A stretch of DNA of 64,000 nt, taken from the NCBI RefSeq assembly GCF_009870125.1, contig NC_046680.1, positions 13,287,501 through 13,351,500 on the forward strand, written 5' to 3'. Under the pieces are notes generated by a model that saw nothing but the letters and a program-made list of their open reading frames with translations, searched no databases and had not been told where the DNA came from. Positions 43,597-56,156 of this stretch are shown piece after piece. The DNA is from Drosophila pseudoobscura. Its lineage: Eukaryota; Arthropoda; Insecta; Diptera; Drosophilidae. The translations under genes were made by a program, and so were the position numbers. Position 1 is the first letter of the stretch. Every line of letters starts with the position of its first letter.

Positions 43597-44483
43597 TTAT
43601 TCAGCTTCGTCCTCATCATCATCTTTATCTTCGTCCATTTCCTCGACATCCTCTTCTACGGCGCTGTCGACTTGTGTTTCGTCGTTTATTCCGTCCTCAA
43701 CGTGCAACTGGAAGCCATCACTCTTTGTCCAGGAGCACTGAATCGTCATTCGGAACTTGGCCATTGGTTTGCCCACCAATTTGAGTATACGCGCTTGCTC
43801 GGGTGTAAGGACCTTTCCCTCTTCGCATACGGTGTAATCACTGTAGATGGTCACGATGCCCTTTTCCAGCTTGGTGGGCATGCCCAACGAACGCAAATGG
43901 GGCTCCATGGAGTGGGCAAAGTCCTCGAGGGGACCGGCTGGCAATGTAACCGTCTCGGTTGCGATAAAACCACTTCGCGCATATTCCACCGCCCAGTAAT
44001 TTTCTGCCCATTCCAAGACTTCCTCTTTGGACTTTTCTGTGAACAGTAGACCCACCTGGCCGTTAAGGCGCTTGGCGAGCTGATTCAACACACAAAACAT
44101 TACAAATACTAGATTTTATATGGATAGATTGACAAGAACTTTACCTTGTGCAGACCTGCTTCCATTTCTTCGCTCTTTGTGCGTCCCAGGCCGATTTGCA
44201 TTACGCGGTTTTTCCCAAAGATGATGCGCGAATTGTTCTTCCATTCCTGTCGCAGGTCCTTCAGTATGCTGTTGCGCATGTTTTGCACCTGGAACACGAA
44301 TATATTGGGGTACTTTCCTACACAGAATCTGATATCATCGACGAATCGCTGTTTCCAAGCCAGACCCTTGCGGTCGGTCTTTGTTAACGAAACTGTAATA
44401 GACGGTCTCTGGATTAAGAACTACTCCAAAGCTCTCCAAATAGCTAAAGACGTACCTTTCTTATCGCGTTTGGAGCGTGGCAT
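43597..44483 (-). CDS. CG1381: Ribosome assembly factor MRT4 (MRTO4 homolog)
   Basis: A nucleolar paralog of ribosomal stalk protein P0 that holds the place of P0 on the pre-60S subunit during ribosome assembly. Minus-strand exons 44483-44456, 44392-44145 and 44079-43597 join in frame to 252 residues. The family start MPRSKRDKKVSLTKTDRKG is present. The uL10-like fold follows, with IFVFQVQNMRNSILKDLRQEWK and FGKNRVMQIGLGRT, then LAKRLNGQVGLLFT. The C-terminus ends in an acidic tail of about 30 residues. A DREF site, TATCGATA, lies at 44594-44601, about 110 bases upstream. The AATAAA overlaps the TAA stop. It converges on Jra. The CG number is recalled, with moderate certainty. Confidence 0.92.
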
Positions 44484-44593
44484 CTTTGTGCGCAGGTAAA
44501 GACTGGTCTAAATATGAAATTTGAAAACACAAAAATAATGCGTGTAGTAAACACGTGCATGAGCGTGAGATATATCGATTATAGCCGCGCTAG

Positions 44594-44601
44594 TATCGAT
44601 A
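44594..44601. promoter_or_regulatory. DREF site (TATCGATA) upstream of the MRT4 gene
   Basis: A perfect TATCGATA 110 bases upstream of the start codon, with a second near-match (TATCGATTA) about 20 bases closer. DREF drives many growth and replication genes, which fits a ribosome assembly factor. Confidence 0.6.
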
Positions 44602-44984
44602 GGTGCTGCTGGCATCGGAATGCATCCTTGGCTTACTCGTTGGAGATGGGCGATTGATCGTGATTACTAAAATATCCATGGCAAGTAGGACTCACGCTAT
44701 ATATACATATATTCAATATATTATTTTCATATGATTTGTATTCCACAAAAGCATCGATATGAAATTGTATTTAACTCTCACTGCTGGCAATTTTTCTAAA
44801 TTTATTAACTGTTTTTTAGAGGTATAAACAAGAATATGGGGAATATATAGAATGGTATAAACTTCAATACTAGCCTAGGCAGAGATATATCATCTCATAT
44901 TCTTAGTGGAGGGTTTTATGTATTCTTGCAGATAACGGAACTATGTATCGTTACCGGGATATATATAGACGAAACTAATCAAAT

Positions 44985-46150
44985 TGAAATGAAATAGGGC
45001 ATACAAATTTCCATACTCATGGCGGATACCTGTGACTAGCAACAATGACGTAACGTTCCATACACTTACGTTTCATTCCGTGTATATTTACGTTTATGCG
45101 TTGACCTTTTTCGTTTTAATCTTATCTTATAAACAACAATCAAATAAAAAGGGGTCCCCTTAACGATTAACTCATAATAATAATAATAATAATAATAATG
45201 TTGTTAGTAATCCACCGGAAATAATGAAAGTTTACTAATTTTAGCGCAGTTCAAGTGAAAGATATCGTGGTGTTTTTTGAAATTCAGAGGAAAGATGGCA
45301 ATTATCTACAAGAAGAATTTACAATCTATTTACCTCAAGTAGTTGAACGATTTAAATATAGGGGCTTAAGTGGGCTAAGTTCGGTTTTGCATCATACGAG
45401 TCGCTATATTGTTGTTGAGCAACAAAAATTAAGGCAAAAACAATGTTTGACCTTTTTTTGGCAAAATCTAATAAGAGCAAGTACTTAAAATAGACCAGTC
45501 AAATAGAAAATAGTTTCATTAATCGTATAAAATTATGTGGGCATAGATAAAGGCCCGGTTGACAACATTTAAGTAATTGTCGCTCACATTCAAAAAATTT
45601 CGATTTGGCGCGCACCACTCGGTATATTTTTCAAGTGAGACCGTATATACTGTAGAAACTGGTTTTCGCCGCGCTCCCATGAGGTGTTTTTTAGTGCTAA
45701 ATGGTATTTTTGTCATCTATTAATTTCATTTTCAATGTTATATAAAAATCCAATAAATGCAAGTATTTCGAATAGGCCAATCATGAATAGAATTGATTCA
45801 TCAATCGTACAAAATTGTGTGGGCATGGCTAAATCTTCCATATAGATAGTATTATTCAACGGAATATGCGAACTTTTGAATTCGCCGCAGTTCGCCGCAT
45901 TTCACCCCAATTCGCTTTGGCAACAATGAGTCTCATTCCATACACAAAATATGCGGCAAAATTTACTTGAAAACCGTTTTTTGGTCAAAATAAAATACAT
46001 AAAGGTAATTAAAAGAAGCAATCTTGTAGAAAATACATTTATCTATGGAATAATGCTAAGTGGGCAAATCTATATAGCTTGAAACATAGGCAATACCCGA
46101 TTCGCCGCAGTTTCGCTATTGCAACAATGAGTCCCATTCCATACACAAAC
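44985..46150 (+). repeat. Dispersed AT-rich repeat, composite fragments C to E
   Basis: At least three partial copies in a row. The phrase AAAATTATGTGGGCAT-G-TAAA recurs near 45530 and 45815, with CAATAAATGCAAG or AATAAGAGCAAG about 60 bases before each. A block at 45243-45300 matches the far end of copy A. CTTTGGCAACAATGAGTC-CATTCCATACACAAA recurs near 45920 and 46115. The pieces are diverged from each other. Confidence 0.6.
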
Positions 46151-46314
46151 ATGTTGCTAGTTCCAAGCACACATACCCTGGGGTAAATGGATGTTATAGA
46201 ATTGTGAACACGTTTGTCTTCTAAGGATCAGTAGGTATCAGGATCGACATAAATATACACAAGATACTAATAATACACATGAATATGTCTAAGACATATC
46301 AATTTGAGAAAAGG

Positions 46315-46690
46315 TCTTTATAAATCACGTTTCATCTTCATATAAAATTAACAAAATAGGGTGCACAAAGGCCTATACACGCATCATGTCTTCAAATACC
46401 AGCAACACTGCGACTGTTTTTTTTGTTGAACTTTTTCGTTTAAACCTTTTTTTACGCAAAATCCAATAAAAGGAAGGACTAAAAACTAACCAATTGTGTA
46501 GAAAATTAATTCATTAATCGGTTAAAATTATGTGGGCATGGCTAAATGTTCTATATAGCTGGTAATATTCGACGGAACAAAGAAAACAAGGAATATGTAA
46601 AATAGAACTTGACTTCGTCAGTATATTTACGTTGGTACGGTCGATGGACGGTAAATTTTAACGATAAATATCATTTTGTTAATAAGTTTT
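46315..46690 (+). repeat. Dispersed AT-rich repeat, copy F
   Basis: The closest partner of copy B. The two share TCTTCAAATACCAGCAA, CAATAAAAG, TTCATTAATCGG-TAAAATTATG, GCTAAATGTTCTATATAGCT, AATATTC-ACGGAA, GAGGAATATG-like sequence and CGTCAGTATATTTACG in the same order and spacing. Confidence 0.75.
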
Positions 46691-47714
46691 GCAAATTAAT
46701 AATACAGTGTAAGTTATTATTGTCGTACATCGGAACAAGTGTCTATATGGTGTAATATGTGGTCAATATTTGTAATATCGCGAATGGGCAGTGAGTCATG
46801 CAACTTGTGAATCGTCCGTCGGTCGGTTTCTGACCGCCATGTTGTCGGCGGGCCCTAATTTTCTTTTATAAACCACAAACGTACATATTTATCGATTTGA
46901 TTGCCTAATTGGATCGCTCTATGGGAATTCAATGTTCCCTAAGTGCTACGTGCGATTAACAACTATACTATTGCCAAATACCAGTAGAATTACCGCATAC
47001 GTATGTGAGAGAATAGGACGCCGATGACGTAATTTTTTTCGTCTTGTTCTTTGTAAATTGACAAGTAAAAAGTAAACAGCGTTGCCAGCAACAAAAACTT
47101 TAATTCAGTTACTCTTTAAAACATAAGTGGAGGTGATATCTCGCCTCGCCAGTCCATATGCTCTGTGCAGAGCGAGAATTCAATGGTTGCCACATTAGAA
47201 TTAAGGCAATTTGCTGCTTCTTATCAATGGTATACATCTGCCGATTAGGTTCCTCCTTCAGGGCCATAAAGTTAAGATAAAAACGTAATCTGCGAGCAGA
47301 TAACCGCCTCGTCTGAAAATTTCAACAGGTAGTGGGGAAACTGGAAACTATCGTTCTCGAAAACTCTTCAACATCCATAGAATACAAAATTGCCAGTTAA
47401 ATTGCGCACAATTGACGCCGCCAGTGATGGACGATGTTAATGCGTCATGGCATCAACTTTTTGATTTATATATTTATTTTATTGTGTTCCATGCCCATAC
47501 ACACCCATTTAAGCTGGGCTGGTATGCTTAAAGTTTAAATATTAACATCGGCTGACGCAAAGCAGAGCACACCTGGCAGCATTACTGCCACCGTCAGGCT
47601 GGCAACGCTGCAATACGCTCACTTGTGGCGGGCATGCGCCGCCTGTGTATGTGTGCCTCTCCGCACACTATGACAGAATCACATCATAGCAGCACAGATA
47701 CAGTGCCGTCGCTT

Positions 47715-47763
47715 TCATTCGGTCGTTGGTAGTGTTCGTCGTCGTTTCAAGTTAATCGAGAAT
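47715..47763 (+). promoter_or_regulatory. Putative first non-coding exon of 14-3-3zeta
   Basis: A GC-richer, CGT-rich stretch (TCATTCGGTCGTTGG and following) ends in a strong donor, AAT followed by GTAAGT, at 47764. The coding exon lies 2.8 kb downstream, as expected for a gene with long 5' UTR introns. The left edge is a guess. Confidence 0.5.
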
Positions 47764-50536
47764 GTAAGTAATATTTAGTTGGGCCGAAAAAATACATGAA
47801 CTATTGGTGCGAATGTGTGCACGTATATGCTAAATTATAAAACGGAGAATATGCCAGAACACGTGTAAAATCGGTTAAAACTAATTCGAGAAATGATGGA
47901 AAATTTTGCAGAATGTACGTGCACATATACCGTACTGCGCAAATATGGTTTTACCAAGAGTACTACCTTTTTACGCATCATTCCATAAGGGATCGATCAA
48001 AAAAAATCCTACGCAAAACGTAGAACCTGTGAATATGTGCGAAAAAAGAGTGCCCGAGTTGCCAGGGTATTGGTGTATGTATGTATGTGATGCGGTGAGA
48101 TTCGTTTTTCATCAGCTCGGTTAAATTGTAGGCGGCGGGCATAGCCGACTTCTATATACACATATATGTACAGCATATATACGTACATATATATAAACTT
48201 GGATGGGGACACGCGGTTAGGTGTGTTTTTGAACTCAACACACTTTTGTCCGACTGTGGTAGATACATTTTCTCTCGCCGCCTATGCGGCTATCGGTGTT
48301 TGTGTGTGTGCGAGAGTATTTTTGTACGCGTTCGCTCTCCTCATTGCTCTCAGATATTTTTATAATTCTGTAGCGCCGCACTTAGAAACACGATTGCCCC
48401 AAGCACCCCACCGCCATCGTCAAGAGCCTAATACTGATACATTGCCCACAAAAGTTAGTAACTTCCCTCACACACATCCATATAAACGTGTTGCTGTGTG
48501 TCTACATGTAGAGGAATTTCTACATTCTACGTTTCTATTCTTTTTAGCTACTGCGCATGCTGGGTACAATTCACCGTTGCTTGGCTCATGGGCCGGCGCA
48601 AGAACACTCACACTCTCGCACATAGTACTCATGTACATAGTATGGCGGTCTTTAAAGTGCCGTCATCATCGTCTGCCCCATGCCGACCGACACTTTTGTA
48701 GACTTCGCTCGATGCGGCTCCTCCGGTCTCCGGCTGGTGTGTCACAAAACTTTTTGTAACGCAATGCATGTGTGTGCGTGCGTGTGGAATGCATGGGGAT
48801 GAGCAATGTGAGCGCCGATTCTTCCTCTTCTCGATGATGATCATCATCTGAGATTTGTGTTTTGCGTGGTCGGGACAAGTTTTAATCTATGTATTCAAGC
48901 ACAGGTCTTTCCACCGAAAACCCCATATACGGGAGAGCATTACGTTACGCCTCGCTTAATGTTTTGGCAATTAGGGTGATAGAAAAACACGTCGATTGAC
49001 CCAGAAACGAGTTGGTCGCCAAACCTACTCCCCTGTCTCTCTCTGTCCCTCACCCACACATTCGTATATTATGTACTTGGATATATTGTTTGCTTTGATA
49101 CAAAGGGTCAATGCTTTTTGATTTGGCAGTCGATAGCTAGCGGCATATGTAGTCCGGAATACAATGCAAAAATCCAACTGATGGATTGCTTGTTGGGGGG
49201 TTGGAGTGGGTGGTAAAACATCGAAAGTGCTGACCGGTGATTTCAATCATTGCTGCTGCGTTTTTGCGTGGTGTCGAGGCTTCTTCGTCTGTCGGTTCTC
49301 CCATTTTTTACTCTCGACGGAAAACAAAAAGTTGTATCCAGAGTGGCCGTTGTCTAAAAATACCAGCAACGCCCACATGCATTCCCCCACACGGAACAAT
49401 TTACCTACCTCCCTCCCTCCCTCCCACTCACTCCATCGTGCTCGATTCGAATCCAGCTTTCTCTAGGCAGAAAGGCGGAAATTAATCGATTTCCTGTCGA
49501 ACAGAACCGGAAAATTGATCCTACGATACAATTTGATCCTATTGCTTTGCTCGAAACATTTGCTAAACGGATTACGTGAGTCAGATGTGCAGTTCTAGCA
49601 CAATTTGTTTTGTTAAGAATAATAATGATTCGCATAGCCGGTTGCTTACTGTGCAAATAATGGAGTGCGTCACTGTACGCTTGCAATCAAACGTACATAT
49701 CGTAAATACATACATATGTATGCACGGACATAAATATCTATCTTTGGCACACTCAAATGCACACATACATGCAAAGTAAAACACACGAGAACACATACAC
49801 AAACGAGTCACAGAGGCGAGCCGCCTTTGCTCTATTTTTTTCTCCGTTTGTCTTCCTCTCTCTCTCAGAATTCTTTTTTATTCATGATTTATTTTTATCT
49901 TTGTTGTCGAACTTGTGTGTTTTACACGTCTTTTCGACTTTTCCATCCACTTCTCGTACACAGACGATCGCTGAAAATCTGCCTGTCAGATAGTCCGTCC
50001 TCGTACTAATCGTCTTGTTTAACTGACTCTAAACTGAGCTTTAAAATGGTTGAGGCACGTGTGTGTACCATGTACTTGCCTTGTAAATTAGCCATTCAAT
50101 CAGCGTTTGGCCTTCTGTGAGTCATCAAAAGTTTTAAACTTGACACTTTCTCTCAGCGGAAGCATGACAACAAAGTAAATATGTGTGGCTTACCCTGTAT
50201 AAATGTTGCAGGTAGCACAATTTGGGTGCATTGGGTAGAAGGAGAGTTAGCAATATCTAATCATAGTCCATGGATATAAGTATTCTTCCTTGAGATCTGT
50301 AACCGAATTCCTTATTTTATTCGGAAAATATGTTTATATAAAATTTAATGAATTTGTTGTTGTTTACTTGAAATATGTTCTTGCAGAAAGCCAATAAAAA
50401 CAACTTTGTGGCGTATTCCTGTTGCTTTAATTGATTTTTCCTCTGGGATCTATATATATATACGCCGTGTGAACGACAGACACACCCCACATACATCCTT
50501 AGTTTTGTGAAGTAATTGAAAAAAAAAACAAACAAA
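47764..50536 (+). other. 5' UTR intron region of 14-3-3zeta
   Basis: No protein gene is visible. The stretch holds many ATGT/ACAT microsatellites (48070, 48170, 49700), a CTCC run near 49405-49430, and short open frames without family features. Alternative 5' exons are likely in such a region but I could not define one. Confidence 0.4.
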
Positions 50537-53500
50537 ATGTCGACAGTCGATAAGGAAGAACTGGTCCAGAAGGCTAAACTGGCCGAGCAATCAGAACGGT
50601 AAGCAATGACTGAACACTATGGTATGTTTATTCAAATATTTACTGAACCTATATCTTCTATATATGTAGCTACGATGACATGGCCCAGGCCATGAAGTCC
50701 GTCACAGAAACGGGCGTCGAACTCTCAAATGAGGAAAGAAATCTGCTCTCCGTTGCCTACAAAAATGTGGTCGGTGCACGCAGGTAAGTCGTTCGAACCG
50801 GGACTTGATTAATGTCTTTAAACATACATCAATGGTAATATTTTACGCTGACACTTAACTCTTTCTATTGTCCCCATCCCACCCTACAACCCATCAACCC
50901 AACAACCCTGTCTGTTTGTCAACCAGGTCATCGTGGCGCGTCATCTCCTCCATTGAGCAGAAAACCGAAGCATCTGCTAGAAAACAACAGCTTGCCCGTG
51001 AGTACAGAGAGCGTGTGGAGAAGGAGCTGCGGGAAATCTGCTATGAAGTTTTGGTAAGTAATACACACTCGAAAGACTGCGCAAGTCCGTCCGTCCTGTC
51101 GCGTCCCGTCCCGTCCCGACAGCCTGTCAGCCTGTCAGCCGTCCGCCATGTGGCTGTCCTTGTTTTATGGGTTGTAATTGGTCCATCTAATTATTTTTAT
51201 CCACACATCACGCAGCCGATACACACAATTTACGGTGTGCTGTTCATCTAAAATTATTGATGGCTATGTCTGTAGGCCAAAGCCTCGAACCTGTCAGCCG
51301 TTATCCGCACCGCATAGAAGAGCCCCAAACGAGCTCAGCTGTCGGTCGGTCGGTAGGGCGGGCGTGTGGGGCTGGGGCTAAGGCTAGGGGTGGCTGTGTA
51401 GTGATGTGGTATGGTGGTTGGCGTGGAAAGCACAGTTTTGTGCGCTTCTTTCTTTCCCCTGTGAAATATCAAATTTGTTTCAATCAATAAATCTATTTTT
51501 AAAGTGAACATTTTCCACTTTTCCCCCACATACATTCTGAGAGTGGCTTTGGCCTATACAATACCCGTGTTTCCCCCATAAATACTTGGATCAAAAAATA
51601 GACCATGGCCAGGGATGAACTTGAGTTTTCCTTGGGCTTGGTATTTCCCCTGCCATTCTCCTCTCTGGGGTTGATTGATATTCTTATGTAAGCCTTAATT
51701 CAACTCGTACTTGATGGAATTTTAAATGGAAAATTCTATGCCCAGGCTTATAATAATCTTGGGAGCTCTTTTGGCTAATTAAAAGTACATTTACATTGTC
51801 TATCTTCAAAAATGTATTAAAATTACCGTTTTTGTTTTACAGGGACTTCTGGACAAATATCTTATTCCAAAAGCCAGCAATCCCGAGAGCAAGGTGTTCT
51901 ATCTGAAGATGAAGGGCGATTATTACAGGTATTTGGCCGAGGTTGCCACAGGAGATGCACGCAATAGTAAGTATTTCGGGGGCAGTGACCCCACCAAAGT
52001 ACTATATACAAACTGCACCTATACAAAAGATACACAAGATATGCAATATATATCTATATAAATCCAATACAAACTCCATTCTTAAAAATGCAGCTGTTGT
52101 TGATGACTCGCAAACCGCTTACCAGGATGCATTTGACATAAGCAAGGGTAAAATGCAGCCAACACATCCAATCCGTTTGGGTCTGGCCCTTAACTTCTCA
52201 GTCTTCTATTATGAGATCTTAAACTCTCCAGACAAAGCTTGCCAGTTGGCTAAACAGGTTAATAACTGAACGAACAATGAATCAATGAACTTTATTGGAA
52301 ATGTATGGCAAGCGAGCAAAGCAAAAAAACAAAAAACATTAAAACTCTACTTCTCTATCTCTATCTATATAAGAACTATCCCATATCCATATACAACTGT
52401 TTCAATATTTTTTCTAACTTGTTTTAATTTGTTTCGTTTCTTTTATTATTGTAATTAAAAAAAATCGTGTAAATTGTTAAGCCGTCGTTGAGGACTCGAA
52501 AAAAGCCTATCAGGAGGCGTTTGATATTGCAAAAACCAAAATGCAGCCAACACATCCAATCAGATTAGGGCTCGCACTCAACTTTTCCGTCTTCTATTAC
52601 GAAATTATCAATTCACCAGCGAGGGCTTGTCATTTAGCTAAACAGGTTCAGTTCAACTTATGCATATCTCTGTCTTAAGTCTGCTCTAACCTAGCTTCCG
52701 AATCTAATTCTAATTTCCCTCAATACTAATCCACAAACAAACCACACGCCCACACACACACACACACACACCCGCATAAGTTGTCGTTGTTTTGTGACTA
52801 AAATTCTGAGAGAAGCATTTCCAGCGATTACTAAAAACCACAATTTAAAAGAGCTTAATCCCCAAGCCAAGTTGAAGGATACTATATATATGTCAATATG
52901 TACGTGAACAAAGCGTTTCAGGACAATGGGAGAGGTGTGTGACGGGATCCCAAAATGAATAACGAGAGAAGACTGCGCACCGAAATACTATTGTAGCAAG
53001 TTCGATGTAAAAATCATTTTTGATGGTTTCTTTCAACAGATTTAGTCCTGAAAAGCTGTATATATCCTTCTCTTTACCCCGAATCGCATGAGAAATGCCT
53101 AAAAAAAACATTGCCTGTAATCTAACTAACGACCAACCCGACCGACTTACCTGCGGCCTTTGCTGGTGAACAATTTTTGTTTATTTTCTCCTTTTTTTTA
53201 GTTAAGGTCAAAATTCGTTTGTTATTTTGGTTTTGTATATTCCGCTTTCAAGTTTAGTTTAAAGTTTAGTAGAGTTGTTAAGTGAAGCGATAAGAAATTG
53301 TGAATGTTTGATGAACCTAACGCAACTTTGAAAATGCTTTTGTTTTACCAACTTGATTTTGCCTTGCCAAACATTTCCTCTAATGAAGAACGCCCCAAAA
53401 GAACGCTGACTAATAATGAATTCTGTTTGTTCCCGATTCAGGCGTTCGATGATGCGATAGCCGAGTTGGACACACTCAACGAGGACTCATACAAAGACTC

Positions 53501-53597
53501 GACACTCATCATGCAACTGTTGAGGGATAACCTGACTCTCTGGACCTCCGACACCCAGGGCGATGGCGATGAGCCACAGGAGGGCGGCGACAACTAA
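50537..53597 (+). CDS. 14-3-3zeta: 14-3-3 zeta adaptor protein
   Basis: A dimeric phosphoserine-binding adaptor, acting with Raf in Ras/MAPK signalling and in learning (Leonardo). Coding exons 50537-50598, 50670-50783, 50927-51053 and 51843-51966 are followed by one of two mutually exclusive exons (52094-52257 or 52482-52645) and then 53442-53597. Either choice gives 248 residues, the family length, with frame kept. The N-terminus is [18 protein letters not shown]. Phosphopeptide-groove residues are visible in [25 protein letters not shown] and [12 protein letters not shown]. The acidic tail [12 protein letters not shown] ends the protein. The alternative exon covers about residues 143-197, including two helices that line the groove. 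Confidence 0.97.
52094..52257 (+). other. 14-3-3zeta: 14-3-3zeta alternative exon a
   Basis: 164 bases encoding [19 protein letters not shown] through [12 protein letters not shown]. It shares phase with exon b, 224 bases downstream, so only one can be used in a message. Its donor is weak (CAG followed by GTTAAT). Confidence 0.93.
52482..52645 (+). other. 14-3-3zeta: 14-3-3zeta alternative exon b
   Basis: 164 bases encoding [19 protein letters not shown] through [12 protein letters not shown], with the core [20 protein letters not shown] identical to exon a. The acceptor is atypical (TTGTTAAG, after a purine-rich tract) and the donor weak (CAG followed by GTTCAG), consistent with regulated use. 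Confidence 0.92.
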
Positions 53598-56156
53598 CCA
53601 AACAACTAAGCAAAATGTTTCCTTTTTGACTATGCAAATATTATTCAGTAATACAAACAAAAACAAAACAAAAACCAGAAACAACAAGGAGAAACAAATA
53701 TAAATGCAAAACGCAAACAGCAAAGCAAAAACACAAGCAACAAATTGAAATGAAACGATAATACCAGGCAGGCAGACAGCAACAGGAGACAGGCAGGAAG
53801 AGGAATCATATGCAACATTTAATTCAAAATTACAGAATTGCAGAATGCTTTTCATTTGAAGCCGTGGATCGTGGTTAGAACATTATAGAGCGTGCTCTAC
53901 AGAAACGTAAGGTTTTATTTGCCTATATACCACCTATACATAGTTGTATGTATATGTAGCATGTAGGAGGCCCACCCCACTGATCCGAGTCAAATGAATG
54001 ATCCAATCCACTGCAACTGCTTGAGCATACAATTCCACACATAGAGATAGGGCTTCATCGTATCAGTAGACAGACGCATGCTCGGTTTTTGTGCTTTAGT
54101 GCGATGATGCTCGTGTGAATTTCCTCATTGAAACAACAACAACCAATCAATAATATTCCTAATTGTATACATAAAACAAAATTAAAGCGATTATTTTCTG
54201 TTTTCTGTTTTTATAAATTTTTGCAAGAAATTAAATTAATTATGTAATTTTTGGTCAGGCAGCAACATCAAGCAGAAACTAGAATCAACAACCACAAGCG
54301 AACCAAATGAGAAAAACAAAAGTAAAACAGAAACTTATGTATTATTTGTAATTCTTTTTCTAAACAAATAAAACCAAAAAAAACCTAATTTCCCTTTTTT
54401 TGTTTTACATTTTATTTGAAATTTGCTTTAAGTTGCTAAGTTCCCCCATCCATCCACCCGCACACACACAGACAGACACACACATAGACACAGCAAACAC
54501 AGGGTTGCATTTATAATGCATGTGAGGAACTTGGTTTTGGAATGATCGATCCCCCATTTCCACACTGGGAGGGGGGGCGGCCGTACCGAATCGGGGACCG
54601 TATCTGTTAAAGGAAAGTGAAAGTGAGATTGAGAGAAATACAGAATAAAATATAGTTGTTCATTGCTATTTTTTATACATGTCTTACATATAAACAAAAG
54701 GTTAAAAAAATACAATTACAAATTTCCTCGTTGTCTTCTCTTGGTATTATACAATAATTGTGAAAAGCATAACACTCATATAATACATGCATACATACAT
54801 ATAATCCAACTCTCTATAGAGAAATCTTGCGAATGAAGGGATATCCAATTATTCGGCCAGCTAAAAAATGAAAATTAAAAAACAACTAGAATGCGAACGA
54901 AGTCATTATAATTTTCACACTGTGCAACATGGCTTTAGGCACGAGTTTTATTGTGCGCAAGGGTTGCACAAGGGTTTATACTCTTTTTAGGGCTTCTATG
55001 GGACTATCCCTATCTACTTTAACTCTTTTTTATAAGAAAACAGCCATCAATTGTTCCTAATATCAAAGAATTCTTTTTTTTCCCAATTTTCGGTTTTATT
55101 AATTTTGCTAGCAATTTTCGACTTCCAAGCTTTCGAAAGGTTACTAACTTTTGGCGAACGCAGGCTGCACATTAACAATGGAAATATTTGAACAAAATGA
55201 ACTAAAAACCAAATTCAAATCAAAATACATAAATATTGTAAACGAAATCTATTCAAATTTTTAATTTCCATAAAAGAAAACATTGCATGTGTATTAAAAA
55301 GAAAGAAAAATTTAAAATGCAAAAATATACTATATATAAATATATAAATCTTATTGTCCAAAACAACAAGAACAGAATGGTAAACATACTGAGCATTATA
55401 TACTTGTGTGTATGTATATATTTCCATATACATATGTGCAACTGCATATATTTGTGTGTGTATGATAAAAGTAAATGTATATTTTCGCAATTGAATTTAT
55501 CGCTATATTATGAATGTGAGGCATAAAAAATATATATATTTAAAACATGATAAAAAAAAACAAACACTTTTTTGCCGCAACGCTAATAAGTCGAATTACA
55601 AGAAAATAATAATATAATGTAACTGCAATACATACATAAATGAAACAAACGACAAAAACAACAGAGTAAAAGAGAGTAAATGACAACCAGACGGAAAACC
55701 AGGTGTAGACGTAAATTGTATGCATATAATAGAGGCAAAGATTGATGTATGAGTGGAAAGTTTAAGTTTATTGAAATTACAGTTTCTTAATTACCAACAA
55801 AAAAACAAAAAAAATTAAATAAATAAATCATAAAAAAAACCAACTAAATAGACTCTTTGTTTTCATTTGGAATAATGTGGGAACGAGCTTAAGCGAAAGG
55901 TGATAAAACACCGATAAACAAACAGTCTGATGTACTCGTACCATGTAATTTCAATCTCCATCTAGAGCTCATCTATATTAAGTGTCAAACAATACATAAA
56001 TTCGTAAAATACAAACAAAATTAAACTTTTCTGGTACAATGCCCAAAGAAAAACATATAAAAAAGTAATAAGTGAGTAAAATGCGCCATATTCTAAGAAT
56101 TATCTATGCAGATCGATGTATGCTTTTGAAATATAATCGTTAGCTGATTTGGTGGC
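53598..56156. other. 14-3-3zeta 3' UTR and intergenic DNA
   Basis: A very A-rich 3' region with several AATAAA signals (for example near 54366) follows the stop. The rest, to about 56150, is AT-rich with CA microsatellites near 54460. No gene is visible. Confidence 0.5.

Larger units (their letters stand above)
44602..47714. other. Repeat-rich intergenic DNA upstream of 14-3-3zeta
   Basis: No gene is visible. About 44985-46690 is a composite of dispersed-repeat fragments in plus orientation. A (TAA)n microsatellite lies at about 45177-45199. The TTCGCCGCA-CC-ATTCG phrases near 45885-45915 and 46100 are shared between fragments. From about 46700 to 47714 the sequence is unique, and the last about 200 bases are GC-richer and promoter-like. 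Confidence 0.55.

Noticed and set aside
45255-45488. 77-residue open frame in the repeat block
   Set aside because: It lies inside a diverged repeat fragment. The equivalent stretches of other copies are not open, so it is a chance frame.
53304-53441. Possible third alternative exon of 14-3-3zeta
   Set aside because: The open frame runs on upstream of the last exon only by chance. It has no resemblance to exons a and b and no acceptor of the right phase.
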